Numbered from the stretch's first letter, positions 26,474 to 35,563 are shown. The stretch: DNA of 47,655 nucleotides from Desulfobacter latus (GCF_013389365.1 NZ_JACADJ010000026.1:1-47655), one strand, 5' to 3'. The notes: generated by a model not told the origin, from the sequence alone. Translations and numbers: made by a program.

Positions 26474-27540
26474 CCCACAGCCTTTATGATTTCTTCTGCA
26501 ATCTCATAGCAGGGCTTGACAATATCGGCGCCCCCGCGTTTGATGGCTTCCTGGGGCATACCAAAAACAATGGCCGTCTCCTCACTCTCGGCAATGGTCG
26601 TCCCACCGGCCGCCCTGATTTGGACCATCCCGTCGGCCCCGTCGTCCCCCATACCGGTCAGGAGAACCCCCACCGTGTCTTTACCGAAAATCTTAACCAC
26701 CGACGCCATCATGACATCCACCGACGGCATGAAACTATGCTCGGGTCTGGATGGGGCCCTGAGGATGATACTTTTTTTACTCTTTTCCCAGAGGGTCAGA
26801 TGGCGTCCGCCCGCCCCCATGTAAATATGGCCGGGTTCCACTGTCATGCTCGGGCTGCTCTCGACACATGTCATCTCGCACGCATTGTTCACCCGCTCTG
26901 CAAAAGAGGTGATAAATTTAGGCGGCATGTGCTGCACCAGAAAGACGGCGGCGTTCAGATTCTTTGGCAGATGGGGCAGCACGTCAAACAGGGTCTTGGG
27001 CCCGCCGGTTGACACCCCCATGGCGACGGCTTTAAACCCGAACTGGTTGCCGGTTCTTCGGCTTTTCACCCGCGTGAGCAGGCTGGGTTTGTTTTTTCTC
27101 TCAGGCGTCTTCCTGGACAGTCGCTTGACAAGCCCCCGGCGGCCTCTATGTGCGGCCTTTATTTTGGCGGTCAGCTCATTGCGGACCTCGGCAATATTGA
27201 TGGAAACCGTGCCCCCCGGTTTTGCCACATAGTCAAAGGCGCCCAGGGCCATGGCCTGGAAACTGGCCTCTGCCCCTTCCTGGGTCAGGGAGGAGACCAT
27301 GAGTACCGGTGCGATCCCCTCATCCACAATGATCTGCAGGGCTGTGATGCCGTCAAGCTTTGGCATGTTGATATCCATGGTGACCACATCCGGCATCAGT
27401 TCCCGGGCCTTGATCACGGCATCTTCCCCGTCTCGCGCGGCCCCAATCACCTTCATGCCCCGAACCGATTCAATCATTTTGGTCAGGGATCTGCGCATCA
27501 GGGCAGAGTCATCACAAATCAAAACTTGGATATCAGGCAT
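26470..27540 (-). CDS. cheB: Receptor methylesterase CheB
   Basis: 356 residues from the ATG at 27540, preferred because the receiver begins right there (PDIQVLICDD) and a GAGGAG site lies upstream, at somewhat long spacing; an upstream start would add 21 basic residues. Receiver (1-120, Asp56 in VVTMDINMP), basic linker (about 128-165), and methylesterase domain with catalytic S177 (GVSTGG), H204 (LVQHMP) and D300 (GMGDDGADG). It removes methyl groups from the receptor or deamidates glutamines, opposing CheR. It lies about 80 bases behind the triple-CheW gene and overlaps the kinase gene downstream by 4 bases. Confidence 0.95.
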   Translation of the reverse strand: MPDIQVLICDDSALMRRSLTKMIESVRGMKVIGAARDGEDAVIKARELMPDVVTMDINMPKLDGITALQIIVDEGIAPVLMVSSLTQEGAEASFQAMALGAFDYVAKPGGTVSINIAEVRNELTAKIKAAHRGRRGLVKRLSRKTPERKNKPSLLTRVKSRRTGNQFGFKAVAMGVSTGGPKTLFDVLPHLPKNLNAAVFLVQHMPPKFITSFAERVNNACEMTCVESSPSMTVEPGHIYMGAGGRHLTLWEKSKKSIILRAPSRPEHSFMPSVDVMMASVVKIFGKDTVGVLLTGMGDDGADGMVQIRAAGGTTIAESEETAIVFGMPQEAIKRGGADIVKPCYEIAEEIIKAVG

Positions 27541-27620
27541 GGTCTGTTTGATTCTCCTCTTTCTATGGTTATACCGGCTGCCGCCGGCAGTCTGCCGGGG
27601 CAACCAGTAGATGTTCTCGT

Positions 27621-29603
27621 TTATTCGGCAATGGAAAGGCTTTCACCTGACTTGGGCGAGGGCTTTGTTGCCGTGGTTTTCCTGGGTGCTGCCTTTTCAG
27701 CTATTTTCTTTTTGTCACCCATTTTCTTAAGATTGGACAACTCCGTCTTGTTAAGCATTTTGGACACATCCAGCATCACCACCATGCGTTTGCCGTCTTC
27801 AATCTTGCAAACCCCTTTCATGAGCTGGCCGGTATCCTGTTCCGTCACAATGGACGGGGTGTCATCGATATCCGCCTTGTTCAGTCGCAAGACCTCATTG
27901 ACCTGGTCCACCCGTATGCCGGTCCTGTTGCCGTTGATATCAACGATGATGACCCGGGTCCGGTCGTCCACCGCCAGGTCTTCCAGGCCGAACAGCTTCC
28001 GGATATTGATCACCGGAATCACATTACCCCGTAAATTGGTCATGCCGTCGATAAATTCAGGTGCCCGGGGCACATGGGTGATGTCTGACAGCCGGTTGAT
28101 CTCCTGAACCTGCATGATGGGCAGACCGTACTCCTCTTCGTTGATGGAAAAGGTGACTAGCTGTTCCTCGTCCATACTCTGTTCGGTGATGGACCGATCA
28201 TCCTCCCCCACCCGCCCCTTGCCGGACATTTTGTCCTGCATGTCGGATAACGCTTTGGAGGTTTCACCCGAAACCAGGGTGGATTCATCCATGATCATGA
28301 TCAGGCGCTTGCCCTCATCCAGCTTGGCCACGGCCCGGAGTTCCTGCCTGTCTGATCTGGCCATGGCAGGGGTGTCGTCTATCACCGACTTGGGGATTCT
28401 CAAAACCTCATCCACCCAATCCACCAGATAGCCGATGGTCATGCGCCCGGATTCCACCACCATGGTCCGCTGATCTTCCTGAATATGCGCCTCCATGCAG
28501 GTCATGACAGTGCTGATGGTGTCTTCTAAGGTTTTGAACAGGGGTGCCACATTTTCGTTGGTAAAGACGGCAGCCGCCTCTTTGTCCGTTTCAAAAAGCG
28601 CCAGGGCCTTTTCGACGGCTGTGTAAAGGTCGCTGCGCTCGCGTTTCAGGCGTTTGATCAGAAGCTCCAGCTCCACGCTGGAGGTGTTATAGCTTTCAAT
28701 CCATTTGCCAAAGGCCGTTTCCCAGGGATTGGTCTCCCCGGTAAACCGCTGGCCTGTGCCCATGCGATTCTGCAGTTCTGTTACCGTCATCTGCTCTTCT
28801 TCCCGGAACCGGGTCAGCAGGGCCAGTCGTTCAGAGATGAGGCTGGGCAGTCCTAAAATCCGGCGCATGTCCAAAATAGGCATAAGGTGATTCCGGATGG
28901 TGAACAGCCCCAACACCGTGTCCGGAACATTGGGGACGGCTGTGATGCTGTTCACCTTGAGAATCTCGCTGACCTTGTCAATGTCAAAGGCATACTCATC
29001 TGCGCCCACACGAAAAGAGACCAGCTGTTCTTCCTCTGACAAGGCCGTATCCTCTGATGCCGAATCCATTGTCTGGGCCGATGCCTGGGCCTTTTTTTCC
29101 TGGGTCGCAATATCCACCACCACGACTTCATCCAGATTGAGCATGAGCACCAGACGCTTGCCTTCATCCACCTTGACAACCCCGTTGAGGAATTCCTTGT
29201 CCACCCCTTTGCACACCGCCGGGGGGGGTTCGATGAGTGAATGGTCCATGCGCATGACCTCCCGGACCCGGTCCACAATCAGGCTGATCTGCTGGCCTTT
29301 GTTTTCCACCACTAAAAGCCGGGTCTGATCCGTGGCATCCTTATGGGTCATGGCAAATCGGGTGCGGGTGTCAATCACCGGCAGCACATTGCCACGAAGG
29401 TTACAGATGCCGGAGACATATTCCGGACTCCTGGGAATTGGGGTGATATCAGGCAGACGGACAATCTCTTTTACACTGTTGATTTCCAGGCCGAATTCCT
29501 CATCTGCCAGGTCAAAAACAACGCACTGCCCCTCGTCCAGATTTTCTGCCAAATCCCCGGCGGCTTCACTGCCGGGGTTTGGGGCGGTTTTTGTCTCTGC
29601 CAT
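27621..29603 (-). CDS. Triple CheW-domain coupling protein with helical insertion
   Basis: 660 residues containing three CheW-like domains (about 25-165, 193-445 and 480-620), each with a TxxPRxPE/xVxGxxNLRGNVxPVI-type core in domains 1 and 3 and a variant in domain 2. Domain 2 is split by a helical insertion (about 255-378). It contains NPWETAFGKW (292-301), which resembles the CxxGKW part of the zinc-binding CZB domain, but the Cys and His ligands are absent. CheW links receptors to CheA, so a three-headed CheW could cross-link an array and is the only free CheW-type protein here. It is 3 bases downstream of the receptor gene. The Lys/Ala-rich tail (about 625-650) is probably disordered. 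Confidence 0.92.
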   Translation of the reverse strand: MAETKTAPNPGSEAAGDLAENLDEGQCVVFDLADEEFGLEINSVKEIVRLPDITPIPRSPEYVSGICNLRGNVLPVIDTRTRFAMTHKDATDQTRLLVVENKGQQISLIVDRVREVMRMDHSLIEPPPAVCKGVDKEFLNGVVKVDEGKRLVLMLNLDEVVVVDIATQEKKAQASAQTMDSASEDTALSEEEQLVSFRVGADEYAFDIDKVSEILKVNSITAVPNVPDTVLGLFTIRNHLMPILDMRRILGLPSLISERLALLTRFREEEQMTVTELQNRMGTGQRFTGETNPWETAFGKWIESYNTSSVELELLIKRLKRERSDLYTAVEKALALFETDKEAAAVFTNENVAPLFKTLEDTISTVMTCMEAHIQEDQRTMVVESGRMTIGYLVDWVDEVLRIPKSVIDDTPAMARSDRQELRAVAKLDEGKRLIMIMDESTLVSGETSKALSDMQDKMSGKGRVGEDDRSITEQSMDEEQLVTFSINEEEYGLPIMQVQEINRLSDITHVPRAPEFIDGMTNLRGNVIPVINIRKLFGLEDLAVDDRTRVIIVDINGNRTGIRVDQVNEVLRLNKADIDDTPSIVTEQDTGQLMKGVCKIEDGKRMVVMLDVSKMLNKTELSNLKKMGDKKKIAEKAAPRKTTATKPSPKSGESLSIAE

Positions 29604-29606
29604 AGC

Positions 29607-31550
29607 TTACCCTCCCATATTTTGCATTTCATCGGCCTGGCTGGCAATATCCTCAATGGCTTCAGCAATCTGTTCCATACCCTTGTTGCCCTGTTCTGCA
29701 GCCGTGGAGGCTTCAGTGGCCGATTTGGATGCTTCTTCAGCGCCGTTGGCAATCTCTTCAACCGCTTTGTTGGCCTGTTCCAGCGCAGCAAGGGTCTCAG
29801 TGGCACCACTGGCGATATCAGTAATCCCGATCTGAATTTCGTCCATGTCGGTATCTATGACATCCAGGTTGGCCGTGGTCTTTTTGGCGTTTTCCACTTC
29901 CTGGGCAGCGGTGTTGGCGGATTCTTCCAGGTCGCCGGATACTGTAACAATCTGGTTCTGCATGGCCCGGACCATATCCTGGATCTTTTCAGCGTTCTCT
30001 GATGAATCACTGGCAAGGGTCCTGATGTCGCCGGCCACCACGGAAAATCCCCGACCGAACTCGCCGGCCCGGGCCGCTTCGATGGAGCCGTTCACCGCCA
30101 GCATATTGGTCTGCAATGCCACATTTACGATTTTGTCCACAATCTTGTTGATGGCATTGGTCTTTTCATCCAGCTTCTTGACATTGATCACAGACCCCTT
30201 GGCAGATTCGGCTGCCTTGTCGATGTTGGCGATCAGATTGTCGGTGTTCACCTTGTTATTGGTCACAAGCTCTTTGATATCTTCAATGCGTTTGCCGGAA
30301 TCATCCGCCCGTTCCGCCATACCATTGGCTGCGTTTTCAAGACGTTCACCTAACTCTTTGGTGGTATCAGCGACTTCGGCCTGGTTGGAAGAGCCTTTGG
30401 CAATCTGCTCCAGGGCAGTCATGATCTGGGAGGCCGTGGCCCTTGCTTCCTCGATGTTGGCGGAAAGCTGTTCAGCCGCGGCAGCCACTTCTTCGGCCGA
30501 TTTCTGGCTGTCTGTGGCATTTTTAAGGGTTTCGGTCAGTTCGGCCAGATTTTCACTGGCGGCCTGCATCTCGTCAAAGGCCTTGTTCTGCTCGCCGATG
30601 GCTTTGGTGGCTTCTTCTGCTGCGCTGCTCTGTTCTTCTGCATTGGAGGCGATGTCCTCGGCGCCTTTGAGGAAATCCTCCGCGTCAGATAGAACGTTTT
30701 TGGCATTCTGGTCAATCGCTTTGGAGCTATCTACCACGTCTTTCATATCACTGGCGATTTTACCCAGATCATCGGTGATCTGTTTGGCCTTTTCAACTTC
30801 TGCCACGGATTCATTGGTGGCAGACTCGATATCATTGACCACCTGCTGCACCTGGGCCTGGATTTCGTCCACCACATTCCTGATGTCCCGGGCGCTCTGT
30901 TCGGAAATCTCGGCCAGGTTTCGGACCTCGTCGGCCACCACGGCAAACCCCCGGCCGTGCTCACCGGCCCGGGCCGCCTCAATGGCGGCATTTAATGCCA
31001 GCAGGTTGGTCTGGTCGGCAATACGGACCACGGCACCCACGATCTCGCCGATCTGCTCGGAATTTTTTTCCAACTCCTTGATCAGTTCCGTGGACTGCCG
31101 GTTGGCGTCTGCCGATTCCTGAACGCCTTTGACCAGGGCTTCAATATCCAGGGTCGTGGTATTGATCAGTTCCTGGAGAAAAGTCCCTTTTTCCAGAGAG
31201 ACCTTGGCCCGGTCGTTGGCGATTTCAGCAGCTGTCTTGATCTGGTTGATGGCGGCCCGGGACTCCTCGGACGCGGCAGATGCCTCTTCCGCCACAGACG
31301 AGATCTGCTCCATGTTGTTCTGGAGTTCTTCGGATGCGGCAGCGGCTTCGGCCAGGGATGAAGACATCTGCTCCACGGCCGCGGCCAGACGCTCGGCAAT
31401 GGCCTGCTGACGGGCAAGGGTTCTGGCCTTTGCCTTTTCCTGTGCCTGCTTTTTGGCCAGGGCCCTTTTTTCAGCCATGTCGTCGCCGTGGTCGATTTTT
31501 GCGGTAATACCGGTTTTCATTGCGGCGGGTTTTGCCATTGTTTTAGCCAT
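29607..31550 (-). CDS. Soluble methyl-accepting chemotaxis protein with two signalling tips
   Basis: 647 residues, entirely helical and Ala/Glu-rich, without any hydrophobic membrane segment, so cytoplasmic. Two hairpin-tip sequences of the MCP signalling domain are present: [17 protein letters not shown] (tip 1, within 181-210) and [17 protein letters not shown] (tip 2, within 481-510). They begin at equivalent residues exactly 300 apart. Tip 1 continues DEVRNLAE as in canonical receptors; tip 2 reads [14 protein letters not shown], a variant class. An ordinary MCP has one tip, so this looks like two fused receptor hairpins. A basic N-terminus (about 1-50) precedes the coiled coils. Glu/Gln pairs for CheR/CheB methylation are plausible (for example EEQSSAAEE). 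The gene overlaps hsp70 by 8 bases. Confidence 0.93.
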   Translation of the reverse strand: MAKTMAKPAAMKTGITAKIDHGDDMAEKRALAKKQAQEKAKARTLARQQAIAERLAAAVEQMSSSLAEAAAASEELQNNMEQISSVAEEASAASEESRAAINQIKTAAEIANDRAKVSLEKGTFLQELINTTTLDIEALVKGVQESADANRQSTELIKELEKNSEQIGEIVGAVVRIADQTNLLALNAAIEAARAGEHGRGFAVVADEVRNLAEISEQSARDIRNVVDEIQAQVQQVVNDIESATNESVAEVEKAKQITDDLGKIASDMKDVVDSSKAIDQNAKNVLSDAEDFLKGAEDIASNAEEQSSAAEEATKAIGEQNKAFDEMQAASENLAELTETLKNATDSQKSAEEVAAAAEQLSANIEEARATASQIMTALEQIAKGSSNQAEVADTTKELGERLENAANGMAERADDSGKRIEDIKELVTNNKVNTDNLIANIDKAAESAKGSVINVKKLDEKTNAINKIVDKIVNVALQTNMLAVNGSIEAARAGEFGRGFSVVAGDIRTLASDSSENAEKIQDMVRAMQNQIVTVSGDLEESANTAAQEVENAKKTTANLDVIDTDMDEIQIGITDIASGATETLAALEQANKAVEEIANGAEEASKSATEASTAAEQGNKGMEQIAEAIEDIASQADEMQNMGG

Positions 31551-33246
31551 TTTTATTCCTCCTGTTGTCTGGATTTACATCTATATTTGTTGATTGACGG
31601 GGATTATCAAAGGGTTTGTCTGCCGAGGGATCTTTGTCGGACGGGCTCTGGACAAACAAACCGTTTTCACTTTGAATGGTGATGCTTTTGATCTCGCCGA
31701 GATCGATGTCCAGGGCGCTGACCTTTAAGATACCGTTGCTGTCAATGGCAAAGGTCACGTCAATATTGGATTCACCCTTTTTTTTGGTGGGATCGGTTTT
31801 CAGTTCAAACCATCCCAGGGAAACGAATGTCTCTTTATCCATGCCTAAACGCTGCTGGACATGAATAAACACACGCGTCTGGTTGTCTTGGGTGTTGGTG
31901 AACAAATGGGACACTTCGGTGGGATAGACCGTTCCCTTGGGGATAAGGGGAACAAATTCACCCTGGTCATCTTCTACGCCCAGGTCATGGGGGCTGATGT
32001 CAAAGAATTGGATACCCTTGACCGTGCCGGCCAGGATACCGGCCAGGATACCGGCGCCCCGGGCCACAGCCTCGTCCGGATTAATGTTCTTTTTGAGCTG
32101 ATTCCGGGCAATGATCTGGGGAGCAGCCTGTGTTTTTTCGTTTGATTCCGGCTCAGGCTGGATGATAATCCGCTTGACCAGTTCTTCAAGTGCCGGCACC
32201 CGGGTACTGCCGCCCACCAGCAATACGGTATCCACCCAAGGCGGTTTCAACCCGGCTTCCTTGAAGGTTTGCCGGATATGTCTGCCGATCTGTTCCAGCA
32301 GCGGCTGAATCAGTTCCTCCAGTTTCCCCCGGGTCAGGGTCAGGTTCAGATGAATGGGTCCTTCCGGGGTGACGGTGATATAAGGCACCAGAATCTGGGT
32401 TTCGTCGGTGGAGGACAGGTCTATTTTTGCCTTTTCCGCATGGATCACCAATTGCTGAAACGCAATTTTATCCGCCTCTAACTCAATGTTGTGGGCTGTT
32501 TTAAACTCCTCAAGGATATGGTCCACAACAGCACGATCAAAATTAACCCCGCCGATGGTGGTGGCGCCCCCAACCCCCTTTACCCGGAACACCTTGTCCT
32601 TGTATTCCATAAGGGTAATATCAAAGGTGCCGCCCCCCAGGTCCAGAACCAGCAGCTTTGAGTCCTCTTTTTCACTCAGGCCGTATACCAGGGCCGCGGC
32701 GGTGGGTTCATTGAGCAGCTTGATGGGGTTGAGCCCGGCTTTTCGGGCAGCCTTTAAGGTATCTTCCCGCTGGGTGTCGTTGAAATAAGCCGGGATTGTG
32801 ATGACGGCATCCTGAATCTCGCTCCCAAGATAAGTCTGGGCGGTTTGTTTCAGGTTCTCCAGGATGAACCCAGATATATCCACAGGCGTGTAAGCTTTGC
32901 CGTGGAGGGTGTATGTCGTATCAGTCCCCATCTGCAGCTTGGCATGGGAAATGGTTTCATCCGCGTTGAGCACAGCCCGGCTTTTGGCCATCTGTCCGAT
33001 GATGATCTCCTGGTTCTTTTTAAAATGGACCACAGACGGTGTGATACGTTCTCCGCGCTCATTGGGGATGATCCGGGGGGAGCCGTCTTTGATATAGGCC
33101 ACCAGGGAATTGGTCGTCCCCAGGTCAATGCCGATGACCGGAGATGTTGACGTTTTTTCTGCGGGTGCAGGGGTGTCGGAATCCGTATACGTCTTTTTTT
33201 CATCCATGTTCGTATCTGTTTGCTTTGTATCTTTAGATTTTGTCAT
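31543..33246 (-). CDS. Hsp70/DnaK-family chaperone lacking the C-terminal lid
   Basis: 567 residues. A variable 36-residue N-terminal extension precedes [10 protein letters not shown], the first ATP loop. [12 protein letters not shown] and [10 protein letters not shown] complete the actin-type ATPase (to about 400). A beta-type substrate-binding domain follows (to about 530; [22 protein letters not shown]). It then ends in a short polar tail, so the alpha-helical lid of DnaK (about 638 residues) is missing. No dnaJ or grpE neighbour is present. It is a paralogue devoted to this operon, perhaps for assembly or remodelling of the signalling complex (inference). It overlaps the TPR gene by 14 bases. 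Confidence 0.93.
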   Translation of the reverse strand: MTKSKDTKQTDTNMDEKKTYTDSDTPAPAEKTSTSPVIGIDLGTTNSLVAYIKDGSPRIIPNERGERITPSVVHFKKNQEIIIGQMAKSRAVLNADETISHAKLQMGTDTTYTLHGKAYTPVDISGFILENLKQTAQTYLGSEIQDAVITIPAYFNDTQREDTLKAARKAGLNPIKLLNEPTAAALVYGLSEKEDSKLLVLDLGGGTFDITLMEYKDKVFRVKGVGGATTIGGVNFDRAVVDHILEEFKTAHNIELEADKIAFQQLVIHAEKAKIDLSSTDETQILVPYITVTPEGPIHLNLTLTRGKLEELIQPLLEQIGRHIRQTFKEAGLKPPWVDTVLLVGGSTRVPALEELVKRIIIQPEPESNEKTQAAPQIIARNQLKKNINPDEAVARGAGILAGILAGTVKGIQFFDISPHDLGVEDDQGEFVPLIPKGTVYPTEVSHLFTNTQDNQTRVFIHVQQRLGMDKETFVSLGWFELKTDPTKKKGESNIDVTFAIDSNGILKVSALDIDLGEIKSITIQSENGLFVQSPSDKDPSADKPFDNPRQSTNIDVNPDNRRNKNG

Positions 33247-33724
33247 CGTTCCTGCTTATTATCGCCAGATTCCCCCGGGCAATTTCATTTTCAGGATCCT
33301 GTTCCAGAATTATTTCCAGGGTCTTTACGGCCCGGTCAATAAATCCCAGACCGTGGTAGACGACTGCCAGGTTTAACTGCGCCTTGATATGGGACGGATT
33401 AAAAAACAGCACGGCCTGGAGCAATCCCATGGCATCGATAAAATTATCCTGCTTCATTTCCCTTACGGCCTTTTTGAAAATTTCATCAATGGTGTCGGGT
33501 GCCGATCGTCCATCCGTCGACGTTTTCTCAGCTGCGTCATGCGCCTTCAGACCTTGAATTTCCTTCTCCAAAGAACTGATTTTAGTGAGAAGCGCCTGTT
33601 TTTCCCGTTCCATCTCCTGCAATCGTTCCAACCGGCCCAGGGTATCTAAATCCGGCACCTTTTTTCCCAGAAGGTCGCTCAAGCTTGTACCTGTGTAAAA
33701 ATCAGAATCGCTCTTTTTAGCCAT
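33233..33724 (-). CDS. Coiled-coil TPR protein
   Basis: 163 residues from the ATG at 33724, which overlaps the parA stop by 8 bases. A longer open frame runs into parA but is just its shadow. Residues about 28-62 form a charged coiled coil (RLERLQEMEREKQALL...), followed by a polar linker and two or more TPR-like helical pairs (about 85-155; AMGLLQAVLFFNPSHIKAQL, AVKTLEIILEQDPENEIARG). The TPR part suggests a docking protein, possibly bridging ParA or Hsp70 to the receptor complex. Confidence 0.85.
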   Translation of the reverse strand: MAKKSDSDFYTGTSLSDLLGKKVPDLDTLGRLERLQEMEREKQALLTKISSLEKEIQGLKAHDAAEKTSTDGRSAPDTIDEIFKKAVREMKQDNFIDAMGLLQAVLFFNPSHIKAQLNLAVVYHGLGFIDRAVKTLEIILEQDPENEIARGNLAIISRNDDKI

Positions 33725-34532
33725 GGTTTTCAAACGACTCATGGGAATTGAGTATAAATCGGGCCAGTTTCCGGTAATCATCCGCACCAATGCTTTTGGG
33801 GTCAAATTCGAATATGGTCTGCTTATAGCCGGGCGCTTCGGCCAGTTTGATATTGGTCCGGACAGCCGGTGCCATTTTCTCTTTGCCAAAGTTATGGATA
33901 ATTTCCCGGCAGATACCTTTGGACAGCCGGGTATTTTTGTTAAAAAAGGTGGGGACAATCCCCTGGAGCCGCAGATCCGGATTCCAGGTGGCGTTGACCA
34001 GATAGATCAGGCGCATCATTTCAGCCAGGCCCTCCATGGCCAGAAAATTCATCTGGAGCGGAATATAGACCTCGGTTGCCGCCACCAGGGACGAGATCAT
34101 CAACAGGCTGACGGTGGGTGGGGGGTCAATAATAACAACATCATACCTTTCTCTTGCAGTGGTGATGGTGTCTGTCAGATTTGTTTCCTGGCCTTCCTTG
34201 ACCGAATGGTGGATTTCGTATTGGGTTAAATCCCTGGATGCCGGTATCAGATCAATATTTCCTAAATGGGTATTCAGCACTGCTTTATCCATGGTGATCT
34301 CTTTGGCAAGTACATGGGCGACATTCATCCGGTCCGTCTCCGGTGAGAAGCCAAGGGAAAGGGAGGCATGGGCCTGGGGATCCATATCTACAATCAGAAC
34401 CCGATGGCCCGCCAGGGCCATGGCATGGGCGATGTTGATCACTGTCGTAGTCTTGCCGCATCCGCCCTTACGGTTGGCAAAGGTGATAAAGCGGGTTGGG
34501 GATTCTTGTGTAAAGGGTTTCGTATTTCCCAT
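33717..34532 (-). CDS. parA: ParA-family partitioning ATPase
   Basis: 271 residues. The deviant Walker A motif KGGCGKTT (22-29), VDMDPQAHAS (Walker A') and VVIIDPPPTVSLL (Walker B) identify a ParA/Soj/MinD-type dimer ATPase. No parB or replication gene is nearby, so plasmid or chromosome partition is unlikely. ParA homologues also distribute chemosensory clusters (ParC in Vibrio, PpfA in Rhodobacter sphaeroides for a cytoplasmic cluster). Its co-location with a soluble receptor and a TPR protein fits that role. It lies 17 bases behind the first operon gene. Confidence 0.93.
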   Translation of the reverse strand: MGNTKPFTQESPTRFITFANRKGGCGKTTTVINIAHAMALAGHRVLIVDMDPQAHASLSLGFSPETDRMNVAHVLAKEITMDKAVLNTHLGNIDLIPASRDLTQYEIHHSVKEGQETNLTDTITTARERYDVVIIDPPPTVSLLMISSLVAATEVYIPLQMNFLAMEGLAEMMRLIYLVNATWNPDLRLQGIVPTFFNKNTRLSKGICREIIHNFGKEKMAPAVRTNIKLAEAPGYKQTIFEFDPKSIGADDYRKLARFILNSHESFENHG

Positions 34533-34549
34533 AAATTACATACCTTGGT

Positions 34550-34963
34550 TCAGCGCTTTTGGCTTTCATAGGGCAAAGGGGTATTGATGCTCACCTTGTG
34601 TACCATCATGTGCAGCACCTGTTCCAGATCCATGAGATTGTCTTCCACTGACATGAGCAATCGGGGCCGCAGCCTCCTTGCCTGGGAGTGGGTGGTCATG
34701 GCATTGTCCGGCAGAATAAGAATCAATGGCACATCAAGCAGCAACTCTTTATCTTTGATCAGCGTGGAAAGCTCGTCATGATCAGATGCCAAGGCAATCA
34801 CTCCGATGATATCCTGCTTCAGCTCCCTCAAACGCGTCGACAGGCTGCGAAACCTGCGGTAAACTTCGCATGCAGCGCCTGTATTTTCAGCTATATTCTG
34901 AATTTTTTTTGCCGCACCCGTATTTGATGTAGCAAAATAGATTAATATCATTATGGCACTCAT
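34550..34963 (-). CDS. Receiver-like protein of unknown function (first gene of the operon)
   Basis: 137 residues; I do not recognise a family with confidence. The alternating pattern fits a five-stranded CheY-like fold (strands near 5-10, 32-37, 52-58, 77-83, 100-104). However, none of the receiver catalytic positions is conserved: strand 3 reads IIGVIALASDHD and strand 4 LILILPDN without the phospho-Asp/Lys set. It may be a phosphorylation-independent receiver-like adaptor. Starts at 34963 (ATG, no clear ribosome site) or 34951 are both possible. It heads the operon, just before parA. Confidence 0.7.
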   Translation of the reverse strand: MSAIMILIYFATSNTGAAKKIQNIAENTGAACEVYRRFRSLSTRLRELKQDIIGVIALASDHDELSTLIKDKELLLDVPLILILPDNAMTTHSQARRLRPRLLMSVEDNLMDLEQVLHMMVHKVSINTPLPYESQKR

Positions 34964-35026
34964 TGTGAAAGGGTTATGTTCAAGGGGGTATTGCCTATTA
35001 TTGAAAATGCATAGGAATGCAAGTAA

Positions 35027-35042
35027 TTCAAAAAGTGTGCCA
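35027..35042 (-). promoter_or_regulatory. Candidate sigma-54 promoter of the giant operon
   Basis: On the minus strand the sequence TGGCAC-ACTTT-TTGAA matches the -24/-12 consensus TGGCAC-N5-TTGCW with correct spacing and a perfect -24 box. The -12 GC is GA here, which weakens it. Transcription would start near 35016, about 50 bases before the first gene. An NtrC-type activator is encoded at 37916-39316, but no binding site for it is identified. Confidence 0.4.
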
Positions 35043-35128
35043 CACTTGTTTTGGAGTAAATATTCTCTTAGATTACAGGAAAGAAGTACAAATCAGATCA
35101 GCGAATTTGATTGAGCCGGTGGTAAAAA

Positions 35129-35143
35129 TCCTGTCAAACAGGA
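35129..35143. promoter_or_regulatory. Palindrome TCCTGT-CAA-ACAGGA, possible operator
   Basis: Perfect 6-bp arms around a 3-base spacer. The same core with longer arms recurs at 35608-35628. The position upstream of the sigma-54-like site would suit an operator or activator site, but the function is unproven. Confidence 0.35.
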
Positions 35144-35221
35144 CAGATTGCTATCCTCTTTTCACGGTCAAGACACCATAGGATCGACGAATTTGGGGTA
35201 ATTATTTAATATTCATAAAAT

Positions 35222-35563
35222 GCGGCAAGGAAACCCCTGAGTCTTTAGCTCAGGGGAGGAATTGCCGCCTCCTTTTGGTTAAAAAAATTTTTTGTAAAAG
35301 GCATATAATATTTAAACAGCCATATGCCAGGGCTCAACACCCGTTTCCGGGGTAATGTTTGCCTCGTCAATGTTATGATCGGGTTTGGCGCAAGCAGCAC
35401 CGGCTTAACCCCTTAAACCTGTTTAACCACTTGCCGTAGAGCCTGGAGCTGGCAAGCACCCCAGGGTACCTGTTTCCGACCTAACGTAGTGCGCGAAGCA
35501 CTTAGACTGGTCAACTTTGGGGCCTTTTCAAGCCCCTCGGTCTTCAGCCGAGGGGTAGTTGAC
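35222..35563 (+). mobile_element. IS200/IS605-type relic without transposase
   Basis: Two end-like hairpins bound about 340 bases. The left is CCCCTGAG-TCTTTAG-CTCAGGGG (35234-35256), inside an outer GCGGCAA/TTGCCGC pair (35222-35268). The right is CCCCTCGG-TCTTCAG-CCGAGGGG (35533-35555), followed by TAGTTGAC. The right side, with GCGCGAAGCACTTAG before a hairpin ending in TTGAC, resembles the omega-RNA/right end of TnpB-carrying IS605-family elements. No tnpA or tnpB reading frame remains. It may be a non-autonomous derivative or two decayed ends. Confidence 0.45.

Noticed and set aside
27148-28107. A 319-codon + strand open frame antisense to cheB and the triple-CheW gene
   Set aside because: No domain, and both opposing genes are unambiguous.
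29845-31122. A 425-codon open frame on the + strand antisense to the chemoreceptor gene
   Set aside because: Ser/Ala/Thr-rich low-complexity product, the mirror of the receptor's repetitive Ala/Glu codons; the minus strand encodes a clear MCP.
33725-33958. N-terminal extension of the TPR gene into parA
   Set aside because: The extra 78 residues are parA in another frame; the ATG at 33724 overlaps the parA stop in the usual coupled manner.
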